From Roseimaritima multifibrata (GTDB lineage Bacteria; Planctomycetota; Planctomycetia; Pirellulales; Pirellulaceae): DNA of 64,000 nucleotides. Below are positions 17,229 to 24,718 of this stretch, one piece after another. Where the stretch lies: positions 2,976,001 to 3,040,000 of the forward strand of contig NZ_CP036262.1 of the NCBI RefSeq assembly GCF_007741495.1. The letters are read 5' to 3'. Within the stretch, counting starts at the first letter, position 1. Each line of letters opens with the position of its first letter. The position numbers and the translations under genes are program-made. The notes beneath the pieces were generated by a model that worked only from the letters and a program-made list of their open reading frames with translations, did no database searches and was not told the origin of the DNA.

Positions 17229-17439
17229 TCAGACTATTTTAGACCTATCCACGCTTCCGATCAGTGATCGACTTCGCGTCGTACATGCAATCTGGGATTC
17301 GCTACCTGACGATGTGGACCTATCAGCGACCCCAGAGCAGCAGGCAGAACTTGATCGCCGACTGGCTGCCCATCGCTCCGACCCCAGTACGGCCATCTCA
17401 CACGATGAACTGATGCGACGCGTCCAAAGTCGTCGCTAG
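17218..17439 (+). CDS. Cassette 8: addiction-module antitoxin (RelB/ParD-like)
   Basis: A 73-residue protein with the pattern of the 'addiction module component' family (TIGR02574): 'LSTLPISDRLRVVHAIWDSL' followed by 'AELDRRLAAHRSDPSTAISH' and a basic C-terminus 'ELMRRVQSRR'. Such antitoxins bind and neutralise the partner RelE/ParE toxin and repress the operon. GGAGG precedes the ATG. The TAG stop overlaps the GTG start of the toxin gene by one base, so translation is coupled. Confidence 0.88.
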   Translation: MNVDQTILDLSTLPISDRLRVVHAIWDSLPDDVDLSATPEQQAELDRRLAAHRSDPSTAISHDELMRRVQSRR

Positions 17440-17735
17440 TGTGGCACCTGTCTTATCGCCCGGAAGTCGAGGATGATGTTGCGGATGCCGTCATTTGGTA
17501 CGACAACAAGCGCTCAGGGCTGGGCGATGAGTTGCTGTTCGAATATTTAGCGGCGATACAACGCATCCGTGACAATCCGCGTTCGTTCGCTATTGCGGCC
17601 AATGGACTTCGGCCATGCCGCCTTAAACGGTTTTCGTACATCATACACTTTGATGTGGATGGCGACGATATCTTGGTGGTTGCCTTGATGGGCGGTGGTC
17701 GTAATGATTCAGCATTCACTCTCCGAAACGGGTAA
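17439..17735 (+). CDS. Cassette 8: RelE/ParE-family toxin
   Basis: A 98-residue toxin from GTG 17439. It shows 'SYRPEVEDDVADAVIWYDNK' at the N-terminus, 'FLEYLAAI'-like helix 'FEYLAAIQRIRDNPRSFA', and 'RPCRLKRFSYIIHFDVDGDD' followed by 'ILVVALMGGGRND', typical for the ParE/RelE fold. It would either poison gyrase (ParE) or cut mRNA on the ribosome (RelE); the sequence does not decide. The TAA stop (17733-17735) is part of the R'' box of attC8. Toxin-antitoxin pairs are common in chromosomal integrons, where they are thought to stabilise the array. Confidence 0.88.
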   Translation: MWHLSYRPEVEDDVADAVIWYDNKRSGLGDELLFEYLAAIQRIRDNPRSFAIAANGLRPCRLKRFSYIIHFDVDGDDILVVALMGGGRNDSAFTLRNG

Positions 17736-17818
17736 CCATGTCGTGCAGCGGAGTACGGCATTAGGCGTCTAGAAGTTGAAAATCGATCGGCCGTACCTGC
17801 TGACGATCGTCGTTATCC
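17730..17818 (+). repeat. attC: attC8
   Basis: R'' GGGTAAC (17730), R' GTTATCC (17812). Arms GCAGCGGAGTACGGC and GCCGTACCTGC; spacer 'TCTAGAAGTTGAAAATC'. Confidence 0.9.
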
Positions 17819-17880
17819 GATGGAGCATCAGACTTGCCGCGACTGAGGCGACGCCCAAGAAGAGAATTCCGCTGAGCGGC

Positions 17881-18219
17881 ATGGAACTCACATCCCTTGA
17901 AAAAAGCATCGTGCGATGGTTTCTTAGGAATTGCGAAGATACTGACATACAACGGCAGCTACCACACATAGTTCTCCGCAAACGAGATTACACAGGCGTT
18001 GGGTTCTTTCTTCATTTCTCGTTGCCATCCGACGTGGTGGAGGCTTCTGACTCCGCTGGTGACTCAACTCCAATCCCCGGACCAGAGATCGTAAGCCCAC
18101 AGCTAGATTCAGGTGCCAGTACTGTCGTGTTCTTAACTGACGGGCGTATTGACTGCATAGAAATCTTTGCGTACGGAAACCACTTCCCCGAGAATCTTAC
18201 TGACTACACACTAGTTTGA
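17881..18219 (+). CDS. Cassette 9: unknown small soluble protein
   Basis: A 112-residue protein if the ATG at 17881 is used; the frame is open further upstream but that part runs through attC8. It contains 'RDYTGVGFFLHFSLP', then a Pro/Ser-rich loop, then 'VVFLTDGRIDCIEIFAYGNH'. This pattern of a 'GVGFF' strand followed by 'DGxI..(I/L)E.(F/Y).YG' recalls a widespread family of small uncharacterised cassette proteins, recognised only by eye. No Shine-Dalgarno is evident. Function unknown. Confidence 0.6.
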   Translation: MELTSLEKSIVRWFLRNCEDTDIQRQLPHIVLRKRDYTGVGFFLHFSLPSDVVEASDSAGDSTPIPGPEIVSPQLDSGASTVVFLTDGRIDCIEIFAYGNHFPENLTDYTLV

Positions 18220-18230
18220 ACCCAAAAATC

Positions 18231-18249
18231 GGATAACAAAAAAATGCAA
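18231..18249 (+). repeat. attC: attC9, left fragment
   Basis: R'' GGATAAC (18231-18237) plus 12 bases, then the ORF-less group II intron. The site resumes after about 19130 and ends in R' GTTGTGC (19194). Confidence 0.7.
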
Positions 18250-19130
18250 GTGCGGACTGGCAAGGTCTGCTTGACTAGCGGGTGTGAACCCCGCCTGGGT
18301 AAACGCTAGCCACGTGCCCAGTATCGAGTGTTGCAGCGGCTGTATAAGACCTTTGGTCGAAGTCGCCGCTTCCGCGTGCACCTAAAGTTAGTGAGGATGG
18401 AGCGATCGTAGGTGGCCCTGCGACGTTGAATGGAATTAGCCCCGAAATTTGGTAACTGTTGGATCTTGCCCAAGGTTTGTTCACGTCTGAAGGCAATATC
18501 GTTTGCAGTATTAGTGGCAAGCTGCAAGGGAAGACCCGGGGTCGGCGGCCCATTCGCACTACACATTAAGTCAAGCAGGCAACCAGTGAGACCCTGATGT
18601 TCTTGGAAGATTCATGAAGCCCAATCATGATCGACCGAGTATGTCTTAGGAGTGGAATAAGCGACGAAGACAAATGACATTCAGGGAGTCGGATGACCGA
18701 ATAGTACTGCAGAAGCTTGATTGCCAATCAAGTGGAATGAAGCTGGGTAATGCAGGTGAAGGGAAGGCGGTCAGGATTTCACGCGATGCCGTTTGGGCAC
18801 CGACCGTACTCAGTGACGGACTCTCGGTGATACCCCGGTTGTATCGCAGTTTTGATTTTGAGATGGGAGTTCAGTAGCACACGACGTTGTTTCGTCCACG
18901 CGTAAGCCTCCGCGTGGCTTCGAGGCAATCGAATGTGACCTGCCTGTCTTCGAGAACGATACCAGGTGAAGTCTGGGAGCCGGATGCTAGAAAGTGGCAC
19001 GTCCGGATCTGAGAGGGGCCGGAGGTCAGTGCGGCGAAGTTGGGGGTTTGGAACACCGCATCGAGAAATCGGTGGTAAACGGTGAACTAAAGCACTAACC
19101 TAAACCAAAGAGACCCCGGTCTACTCGCCC
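18250..19130 (+). mobile_element. ORF-less group II intron-like element in attC9 (copy 1)
   Basis: About 881 bp in sense orientation. It starts GTGCGGACTGGC, matching the GUGYG group II 5' end. A domain V-like element GAGCCGGATGC-loop-GCACGTCCGGATC (18977-19009) has the expected 33-nt hairpin with a GAAA-type loop, comparable to RmInt1-class domain V. The 3' end is placed at CTACTCGCCC (19121-19130), which resembles the branch-site region of domain VI. However, 110 nt separate it from domain V, longer than usual, so the 3' boundary is uncertain. No frame encodes a reverse transcriptase. A second copy lies at 22172-23059. Confidence 0.68.
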
Positions 19131-19200
19131 GGAGCACTCATTTACGCGCCAACTGAAATCAAAGTCTTACGTTCGTGCCCGGTTACGGCGGACGTTGTGC
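19131..19200 (+). repeat. attC: attC9, right fragment
   Basis: Contains the arm CCGGAGCAC (its first bases shared with the intron end) pairing with GTGCCCGG and ends in R' GTTGTGC at 19194. Confidence 0.72.
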
Positions 19201-19249
19201 TATGAGCTTTGGCTTGTCGCCTGCTAGGGAACCCTAATTGGAGAGAATC

Positions 19250-19582
19250 ATGTCCACTGTGCACCCTTCGATACAGTCCGCAAAACCACCGATCACTGGG
19301 CTAGGTTTTCGCAACCTCATCGCGTGCGTCTGTGTTACTGGTGCATATACTTTCGCGGTGTTGAGCGGCACTTTGTTTCTGTTGCCATCGGTATACGTCG
19401 TTCTTGCATTGCTTGCAGTTGCTGCGGTAGTTGCTGCAAGTGTTGCGAATGGACCACTTCTTCAAGTTTGTCGCCGAGAGTCTCGGAAACTGCTGCCAGT
19501 AATTGTCGTCGTTGTCTCGGCCTGCATTTCCATTGCCTCGTCTGTTTGCGTCGGTGCGGTATCCTACAATTTCGTGCACTAA
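19250..19582 (+). CDS. Cassette 10: unknown membrane protein
   Basis: A 110-residue protein from ATG 19250, preceded by GGAGAG at 19240-19245. Three hydrophobic helices are visible ('LIACVCVTGAYTFAVLSG', 'LPSVYVVLALLAVAAVVAAS', 'LLPVIVVVVSACISIASSVC'). No family recognised. It ends about 27 bp before attC10. Confidence 0.62.
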   Translation: MSTVHPSIQSAKPPITGLGFRNLIACVCVTGAYTFAVLSGTLFLLPSVYVVLALLAVAAVVAASVANGPLLQVCRRESRKLLPVIVVVVSACISIASSVCVGAVSYNFVH

Positions 19583-19608
19583 CGGCTTAGTGATGCACGT
19601 ACCCGAGG

Positions 19609-19699
19609 GCATAACAACGACGGTGCACCCGAGTGGCCGAGTCTGGGTGTTTGAAATGGAGCGTCACTCGCGGCCACCGGGTGACCGCGGACGTTATCG
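19609..19699 (+). repeat. attC: attC10
   Basis: R'' GCATAAC (19609), R' GTTATCG (19693). Arms CACCCGAGTGGCCGAG and CTCGCGGCCACCGGGTG. Confidence 0.9.
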
Positions 19700-19702
19700 C
19701 AC

Positions 19703-20332
19703 ATGAAAACAATGCGTTCCTACAGCCTTCGTGCTTTGCTTTGCTCTGTCACGGTTTTTGCATTGTTGTGTGCGCTAGCGGTGTCCATGTACAGGAATTA
19801 CAGTGATCAAGCCGAGTTAGATGTTCTTCGTGCCGAAGTGGGGTCCCTGAACGTCGATGACCCACAAATGGTGCATGTCCGGTACGTTGCCACGAAGGAC
19901 AAGTATTCGTGGAAATGGCGACTTTACGTCCCAAAAAACACGCACGTCGAAGCTGGCGTAGAACTGGACTCAAAGTACCGTGAAGACGGCGAGCCCAAAG
20001 GTGGCATCTCTAGGATTGTGTCGTCCGCCCCAAATGGGGTGGTGATTTCCGTTTCCGTATCACCGACAATTGACGACGTCTCCACCGTGACTCTCCGGCT
20101 AGGGGATGAAATCCTTGGCACCTACGGTACGAACCTTGATCCGATAGAGTGGCTTCCACTTGACGGCAACCGATATATTGCGGCAGAGGCTTCCACTCAA
20201 CAATCCGTGCGCGGCGTCCCGATCCGGCTGCTCACCCGCAAAATACCTGGCAGCTGGAAGGGGGGAGGGCACCCAATGGCCGGGAAAGACATGGGGTTAG
20301 TTGTCTGGATTGTTCCGCGCAAAGAGCGATAA
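19703..20332 (+). CDS. Cassette 11: membrane-anchored protein of unknown function
   Basis: A 209-residue protein whose ATG lies ten bases after the recombination point. The N-terminus 'MRSYSLRALLCSVTVFALLC' is the 'YSLR.LL' membrane anchor often seen in planctomycete proteins. This suggests the cassette was assembled from a planctomycete gene. A helical stretch (about 35-50) precedes a beta-rich exported domain ending 'GLVVWIVPRKER'. The TAA stop (20330-20332) lies in the R'' box of attC11. Function unknown. Confidence 0.68.
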   Translation: MKTMRSYSLRALLCSVTVFALLCALAVSMYRNYSDQAELDVLRAEVGSLNVDDPQMVHVRYVATKDKYSWKWRLYVPKNTHVEAGVELDSKYREDGEPKGGISRIVSSAPNGVVISVSVSPTIDDVSTVTLRLGDEILGTYGTNLDPIEWLPLDGNRYIAAEASTQQSVRGVPIRLLTRKIPGSWKGGGHPMAGKDMGLVVWIVPRKER

Positions 20333-20417
20333 CCATCATATCCCCCGAAGCACGCGATTGGGGTGTTTTGACAATGGCACATCAACTTCGCGTGCTCGGT
20401 GGTGTGTGTCGTTCTGG
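20327..20417 (+). repeat. attC: attC11
   Basis: R'' CGATAAC (20327), R' GTTCTGG (20411). Arms CCGAAGCACGCG and CGCGTGCTCGG. Confidence 0.88.
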
Positions 20418-20431
20418 CACGCAGCGCGCAT

Positions 20432-20472
20432 CGTGCTCGTGCTCAGTGAAACGGTGCTCGTGCTCGTAATCG
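20432..20472 (+). repeat. Inverted repeat, left arm, cassette 12
   Basis: GTGCTC-rich arm ending 'GTGCTCGTGCTCGTAATCG'. Its reverse complement matches the right arm at 20881-20921 with small indels of one GTGCTC unit. It ends 13 bases before the ATG. Confidence 0.85.
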
Positions 20473-20485
20473 AAATGGTGCTTTG

Positions 20486-20974
20486 ATGAACGATCCAATC
20501 TTCGACCACGATCGGCTCGATGTTTATTGTCTCTCGATCGAATACGTTGCTGATGCATTTGACGTTTGCAAATCGCTCAGCGGATTGCATCGTCACGCCC
20601 GCGACCAATGGCTTTGCGCCGCCCAGTCGATTCCGCTGAATATCGCCGAGGGCAACGGCAAACGAAGCTTGAAGGATCGTGCTCGAATTTTCGACATAGC
20701 TCGCGGTTCGTCGTTTGAATGCGCGGCGATTCAAGATGTCTTGGTCGCGACTGGTGGGGTGAACGCCTCAACGAGTCGCGATTTGAAGTCCAAGCTCAAG
20801 CGAATCGTGGCAATGTTGACCCGGATGGCCATGAAGTTTGACGGCGTCAACGAACCTTCGGTAGACTATGCCGTGGCGATCGATTACGAGCACCGCGATG
20901 CTGAGCACGAGCACGAGCACGAAAGCGGGGCAGAACCAAGCCGTGCGCCCGAGGACGGCTTGCGCGGTTTCTGA
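20486..20974 (+). CDS. Cassette 12: four-helix-bundle protein (23S IVS family), copy 1
   Basis: A 162-residue protein from ATG 20486. It shows the four-helix-bundle/23S rRNA intervening-sequence family pattern (TIGR02436): 'FDHDRLDVYCLSIEYVADAF', 'QWLCAAQSIPLNIAEGNGK', 'FDIARGSSFECAAIQDVL', then 'LKSKLKRIVAMLTRMAMKF'. These proteins form barrel-like pentamers that bind nucleic acid; their cellular role is unclear. The C-terminal tail rich in Glu, His and Asp ('EHRDAEHEHEHE') is the translation of an inverted-repeat arm, and the last residues are encoded by attC12. No Shine-Dalgarno precedes the start. Confidence 0.85.
   Translation: MNDPIFDHDRLDVYCLSIEYVADAFDVCKSLSGLHRHARDQWLCAAQSIPLNIAEGNGKRSLKDRARIFDIARGSSFECAAIQDVLVATGGVNASTSRDLKSKLKRIVAMLTRMAMKFDGVNEPSVDYAVAIDYEHRDAEHEHEHESGAEPSRAPEDGLRGF
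20881..20921 (+). repeat. Inverted repeat, right arm, cassette 12
   Basis: Begins CGATTACGAGCAC and runs through GAGCAC units; complementary to 20432-20472. It lies within the coding sequence. Confidence 0.85.
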
Positions 20975-21019
20975 AGTGGAAAGTATTCCGTCCGTGCTCC
21001 GTGATGTCCGCCGTTCTGG
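20930..21019 (+). repeat. attC: attC12
   Basis: R'' GCAGAAC (20930), R' GTTCTGG (21013). Left arm 'CGCCCGAGGACGG' faces 'CCGTCCGTGCTCCG'. Confidence 0.88.
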
Positions 21020-21040
21020 CACGAAGCGCGCATCGTGCAT

Positions 21041-21081
21041 CGTGCTCGTGCTCAGTGAAACGGTGCTCGTGCTCGTAATCG
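21041..21081 (+). repeat. Inverted repeat, left arm, cassette 13
   Basis: Same 41-bp arm as in cassette 12. It pairs with 21490-21536: a run of 21 exact pairs, a 5-6 nt mismatch, then 14 more pairs. Confidence 0.88.
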
Positions 21082-21094
21082 AAATGGGGCTTTG

Positions 21095-21589
21095 ATGAAC
21101 GATCCAGTCTTCGACCACGATCGGCTCGATGTTTATCGTCTCTCGATCGAATACGTTGCTGATGCATTTGACGTTTGCAAATCGCTCAGCGGATTGCATC
21201 GTCATGCCCGCGACCAATGGCTTCGCGCCGCCCAGTCGATTCCGCTGAATATCGCCGAGGGCAACGGCAAACGAAGCTTGAAGGATCGTGCTCGATTTTT
21301 CGACATAGCTCGCGGTTCGTCGTTTGAATGCGCGGCGATTCAAGATGTATTGTTCGCGCCTGGTGGGGTGAACGACTCAACGAGTCGCGACTTAAAGTCC
21401 AAGCTCAAGCGAATCGTAGCAATGTTGATCCGGATGGCCATGAAGTTTGACGGCGTCCAAGAACGTTCGGTAGACTATGCCGTGGCGGTCGATTACGAGC
21501 ACGAGCACCGCGATGCTGAGCACGAGCACGAGCACGAAAGCGGGGCAGAACCAAGCCGTGCGCCCGAGGACGGCTTGCGCGGTTTCTGA
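21095..21589 (+). CDS. Cassette 13: four-helix-bundle protein (23S IVS family), copy 2
   Basis: A 164-residue near-copy of cassette 12 with scattered changes (for example 'QWLRAAQ' for 'QWLCAAQ', 'RFFDIARG' for 'RIFDIARG') and one additional His-Glu pair in the tail ('YEHEHRDAEHEHEHE'). All helices of the bundle are intact. The tandem copies differ enough to suggest the duplication is older than that of the IS91-like cassettes. Confidence 0.85.
   Translation: MNDPVFDHDRLDVYRLSIEYVADAFDVCKSLSGLHRHARDQWLRAAQSIPLNIAEGNGKRSLKDRARFFDIARGSSFECAAIQDVLFAPGGVNDSTSRDLKSKLKRIVAMLIRMAMKFDGVQERSVDYAVAVDYEHEHRDAEHEHEHESGAEPSRAPEDGLRGF
21490..21536 (+). repeat. Inverted repeat, right arm, cassette 13
   Basis: 47-bp arm complementary to 21041-21081, inside the 3' end of the coding sequence. 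Confidence 0.88.
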
Positions 21590-21634
21590 AGTGGAAAGTA
21601 TTCCGTCCGTGCTCCGTGATGTCCGCCGTTCTGG
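21545..21634 (+). repeat. attC: attC13
   Basis: R'' GCAGAAC (21545), R' GTTCTGG (21628). Nearly identical to attC12. Confidence 0.88.
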
Positions 21635-21648
21635 CACGAAGCGCGCAT

Positions 21649-21689
21649 CGTGCTCGTGCTCAGTGAAACGGTGCTCGTGCTCGTAATCG
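21649..21689 (+). repeat. Inverted repeat, left arm, cassette 14
   Basis: Same arm as in cassettes 12 and 13, complementary to 22098-22144. Confidence 0.85.
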
Positions 21690-22097
21690 AAATGGTGCTT
21701 TGATGAACGATCCAAACTTCGACTACGATCGGCTCGATGTTTATCGTCTCTCGATCGAATACGTTGCTGATGCATTTGACGTTTGCAAATCGCTCAGCGG
21801 ATTGCATCGTCACGCCCGCGACTAATGGCTTCGCGCCGCCCAGTCGATTCCGCTGAATATCGCCGAGGGCAACGGCAAACGAAGCTTGTAGGATCGTGCT
21901 CGATTTTTCGACATAGCTCGCGGTTCGTCGTTCGAATGCGCGACAATTCAAGATGTCTTGGTCGCGACTGGTGGGGTGAACGACTCAACGAGTCGCGACT
22001 TAAAGTCCAAGCTCAAGCGAATCGTGGCAATGTTGCCCCGGATGGCCATGAAATTTGACGGCGTCAAAGAACCTTCGGTAGACTATGCCGTGGCGAT

Positions 22098-22144
22098 CGA
22101 TTACGAGCACGAGCACCGCGATGCTGAGCACGAGCACGAGCACG
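22098..22144 (+). repeat. Inverted repeat, right arm, cassette 14
   Basis: 47-bp arm identical in pattern to 21490-21536. Confidence 0.85.
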
Positions 22145-22152
22145 AAAGCGGG

Positions 22153-22171
22153 ACAGAACCATGCCGTGAAC
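22153..22171 (+). repeat. attC: attC14, left fragment
   Basis: R'' ACAGAAC (22153-22159) plus 12 bases, then the second group II intron copy. R' GTTCTGC follows at 23122. Confidence 0.7.
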
Positions 22172-23059
22172 GTGCGGACTGGCAAGGTCTGCTTGACTAG
22201 CGGGTGTGAACCCCGCCTGGGTAAACGCTAGCCACGTGCCCAGTATCGAGAGTTGCAGCGGTTGTATAAGGCCTTCGGTCGAAGTCGCCGCTTCCGCGTA
22301 CATCAAAAGGTAGTGAGGGTGAAGCGATCATCGGTGGCCCTGCGACGTTGAATGGATTTTGGATTTGCTCCGAAATTTGGTAACTGTGGGATTCTGCCCG
22401 AGGTTTGTGAATACCTGGAGGCAACATCTTTTGCAGCATTGATGGCAAGCTGTAAGAGAAGACCCGGGGGCAGCGGCCCATTCGCACTACACATTAAGTC
22501 AAGCAGGCAGCCAGTGAGCCCCTGATGCTCTTGGACGGCCCATGAAACCCAATCATGATCGACCGAGTATGTCTTAGGAGTGGAATAAGCGACGAAGACA
22601 AATGACATTCGGGGAGTCGGATGACCGAATAGTACCGCAGAAGCTTGATTGCCAATCAAGTGGAATGAAGCTGGGTAATACTGGTGAAGGGAAGGCGGTC
22701 AGGATTTCACGCGATGCCGTTTGGGCACCGACCGTACTCAGTGACGGACTCTCGGTGATCCCCCTGTTGCATTGCAGTTTCGCTTTTGGAATAGGAGTTC
22801 AGTAGTACACGACGTTGTTTCGTCCACGCGTAAGGCTCCGCGTGGCATCGAGGCAATCGAATGTGACCTGCCTGTCTCTGAGAGTGATGCCAGGTGAAGA
22901 CTGGGAGCCGGATGCTAGAAAGTGGTACGTCCAGATCTTAGAGGGGCCGGAGGTCAATGCGGCGAAGTTGGAGTTTTGGAGCACGACGATCGAGAAATCG
23001 GTGGCAAACGGTGAGCTCAAACACTAACCTAAACCAAAGAGACCTCGGTCTACTCGCCC
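22172..23059 (+). mobile_element. ORF-less group II intron-like element in attC14 (copy 2)
   Basis: About 888 bp, clearly related to copy 1 at 18250-19130 over its whole length (same 5' GTGCGGACTGGC, same internal words such as 'GAAGCTGGGTAAT', same 3' CTACTCGCCC). Domain V is at 22905-22937 but has changed bases in its lower stem (GTACGTCCAGATC against GCACGTCCGGATC), so this copy may be weakened. No reverse transcriptase frame. It begins exactly 12 bases after the AAC of R'', as in copy 1. Confidence 0.68.
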
Positions 23060-23128
23060 GGAGCGGCGGCAGCGCGTTTCGTAACGCTAAGCTTTACACT
23101 CGCCGTCCGGTGACGGCTGCCGTTCTGC
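23060..23128 (+). repeat. attC: attC14, right fragment
   Basis: Arms CCGGAGCGGCG (its first bases shared with the intron end) and CGCCGTCCGG, then R' GTTCTGC (23122). The sequence differs from the right half of attC12 and attC13. Confidence 0.72.
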
Positions 23129-23151
23129 CAATGAGGATGCTCTAGCGACTT

Positions 23152-23898
23152 GTGAAACGTTTTCTCATTGGGCTACTCTCCCTCGTTTCAATTGCCGTTT
23201 TAGCGTGGTGGCTTCTTCACAAGAGACCACTCAATGCTGACGTTCAAGTCCGTGAACTTACCGTGGACGGCAGCGTTCGCACCTATCGCATCGTGGTTCC
23301 GTACAACTTGGTTTCGCCTGCCCCGGTTTTATTTGCTTTTCATGGTATTGGCGATTCTACCGATTCGATGGCCCAATACTCCCAACTTGATCGTCTTGCG
23401 GCGGGCAACGGATTCATTCTCGTATATCCCGCTGCATTAAATTCGATGTGGTCAACCATCAACATCGATCCAGCCGACCTCGATGCTAACCCGGATGTTC
23501 GGTTCTTCGATGACTTGTATGCTCAGTTAGCTTCCGAACACAGCATCGCCTCCGATCGCATCTACCTTGCCGGAATGCCAAACGGTGGCTCGTTTGTTCA
23601 TATCTTGGCCACTGCTAGGCCGAAAATGATTGCCGCGTTCGTCGCGCACTCGGGATTGCGACCGCGAGAACTTGGCGATTGTGACCATTCAATTCCGATG
23701 GTGCTATTGGCCGGTGCCAACGATTCGGTTGCACCGATCATGAATTTCAATGCTGATCGATATCGCTCCGCTGGATGCACCGTCGATTATATTGAGATCC
23801 CAAGACTGGCGCATGAATGGTCGGCACGGCATAATCGGGTGATATGGCGATTCCTTTCCGCCCACGACCGGGATAGCACGGAAGAGGCAGAACCATAA
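23152..23898 (+). CDS. Cassette 15: PHB-depolymerase/LpqC-like hydrolase lacking the catalytic Ser
   Basis: A 248-residue protein from GTG 23152. An N-terminal anchor or signal ('FLIGLLSLVSIAVLAWWLL') precedes an alpha/beta-hydrolase domain: 'PVLFAFHGIGDSTDSMAQYS' (oxyanion region), 'RIYLAGMPNGGSFVHILA' at the nucleophile elbow, 'LAGANDSVAP' (Asp) and 'RLAHEWSARH' (His). The family motif is GxSNGG, but here the elbow reads GMPNGG, so the nucleophilic Ser is Pro, a one-base change (TCA to CCA would do it). The protein is therefore predicted to be catalytically dead or altered. Confidence 0.8.
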   Translation: MKRFLIGLLSLVSIAVLAWWLLHKRPLNADVQVRELTVDGSVRTYRIVVPYNLVSPAPVLFAFHGIGDSTDSMAQYSQLDRLAAGNGFILVYPAALNSMWSTINIDPADLDANPDVRFFDDLYAQLASEHSIASDRIYLAGMPNGGSFVHILATARPKMIAAFVAHSGLRPRELGDCDHSIPMVLLAGANDSVAPIMNFNADRYRSAGCTVDYIEIPRLAHEWSARHNRVIWRFLSAHDRDSTEEAEP

Positions 23899-23978
23899 TT
23901 TGCATAGGAGAACGGGAGTCGTGTTTAATGGTCTGCTTGCAAGTCTTTTCCCGTCCCCCGTGAATTCCAACGTTATGC
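23887..23978 (+). repeat. attC: attC15
   Basis: R'' GCAGAAC (23887), R' GTTATGC (23972). Arms GAGAACGGGAG and CCCGTCCCC are weaker than in other sites. Confidence 0.75.
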
Positions 23979-23985
23979 CAGCAAG

Positions 23986-24633
23986 ATGTTGCACCCACTA
24001 ACACAGATTGGCAAATGGCTTGCGGTGCTTGTCATCGGCCTTGTTTGTATTTCTTCTCTGACGTTCAGTTCGGTAGGCTCCGGTACTGGCACTGGATTCT
24101 TTTCCCACTGGTTTGGCGCCTCTTTTCGCGTTTGGCCGGAATCTGTTGGTGACGCGTCCGGTACACTTCGTGTTGAGGGAAACGTCGAGCCAGTGTTTCT
24201 TCTGTGGGGACACGTTTGTCCCGCCTACAAAGCAGTGGAGCTTGAGTGGGAGATGTTTCATGTCGCTGAACATAAGGGGGGAGCCACTCTCGATCTCGAG
24301 CAAATGACAGTTGTGGCTGGTGACAAAACGACTGCCATCGATGAGGATTCCCTTTCAGCGTTACTTGGTTTTTCCACTGCAAATCCCCGTGATGCCGAGC
24401 ATGTAGCAACGCTTCTCAAATTTCTACGTTCGGCGAATGACGGAACGCTTCCACCGCCAAGCCACCATGGACACGAATTGCCAGAGCCGCTTCCGGGACG
24501 CATGCAGCATTTCGCTTCTGGCGCAAGCATTCCTCCTCTTCAACTTCTTTGGATGATCGCTTGGCTAATGAGTGGGCTTTGGATTTTGTTTCGACGTCGA
24601 CGTATTGTGCCGGCGGAACCAAGTCGGGCATAA
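23986..24633 (+). CDS. Cassette 16: unknown protein with two membrane anchors
   Basis: A 215-residue protein from ATG 23986. One hydrophobic helix is N-terminal ('WLAVLVIGLVCISSLTF'), a second near the C-terminus ('LLWMIAWLMSGLWILF') is followed by a basic 'RRRR' stretch. The domain between is probably extracytoplasmic and has no recognised family. The TAA stop (24631-24633) lies in the R'' box of attC16. Confidence 0.62.
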   Translation: MLHPLTQIGKWLAVLVIGLVCISSLTFSSVGSGTGTGFFSHWFGASFRVWPESVGDASGTLRVEGNVEPVFLLWGHVCPAYKAVELEWEMFHVAEHKGGATLDLEQMTVVAGDKTTAIDEDSLSALLGFSTANPRDAEHVATLLKFLRSANDGTLPPPSHHGHELPEPLPGRMQHFASGASIPPLQLLWMIAWLMSGLWILFRRRRIVPAEPSRA

Positions 24634-24718
24634 CAAAGCCGAGCACGCCGAACACGCGGTCCGGCGTATTTGACATGGAACATCTCTCGCGCGTACCCGC
24701 TGACGACCAACGTTCTTG
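24628..24718 (+). repeat. attC: attC16
   Basis: R'' GCATAAC (24628), R' GTTCTTG (24712). Arms GAGCACGCCGAACACGCG and CGCGCGTACCCGC. Confidence 0.82.

Larger units (their letters stand above)
21703..22171 (+). pseudogene. Cassette 14: four-helix-bundle gene, copy 3, broken
   Basis: Third copy of the gene of cassettes 12 and 13. Two in-frame nonsense changes interrupt it: TAA at 21823-21825 (a CAA codon in the other copies) and TAG at 21889-21891 (AAG in the others). The rest of the frame is preserved up to attC14. The flanking inverted repeats are intact even though the gene is dead. Confidence 0.88.

Noticed and set aside
20411-22171. Diversity-generating retroelement suggested by the Avd-like four-helix bundle
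   Set aside because: No template/variable repeat pair or DGR-type RT is present; the only RT nearby is a group IIC maturase, and changes between copies are not restricted to adenines.
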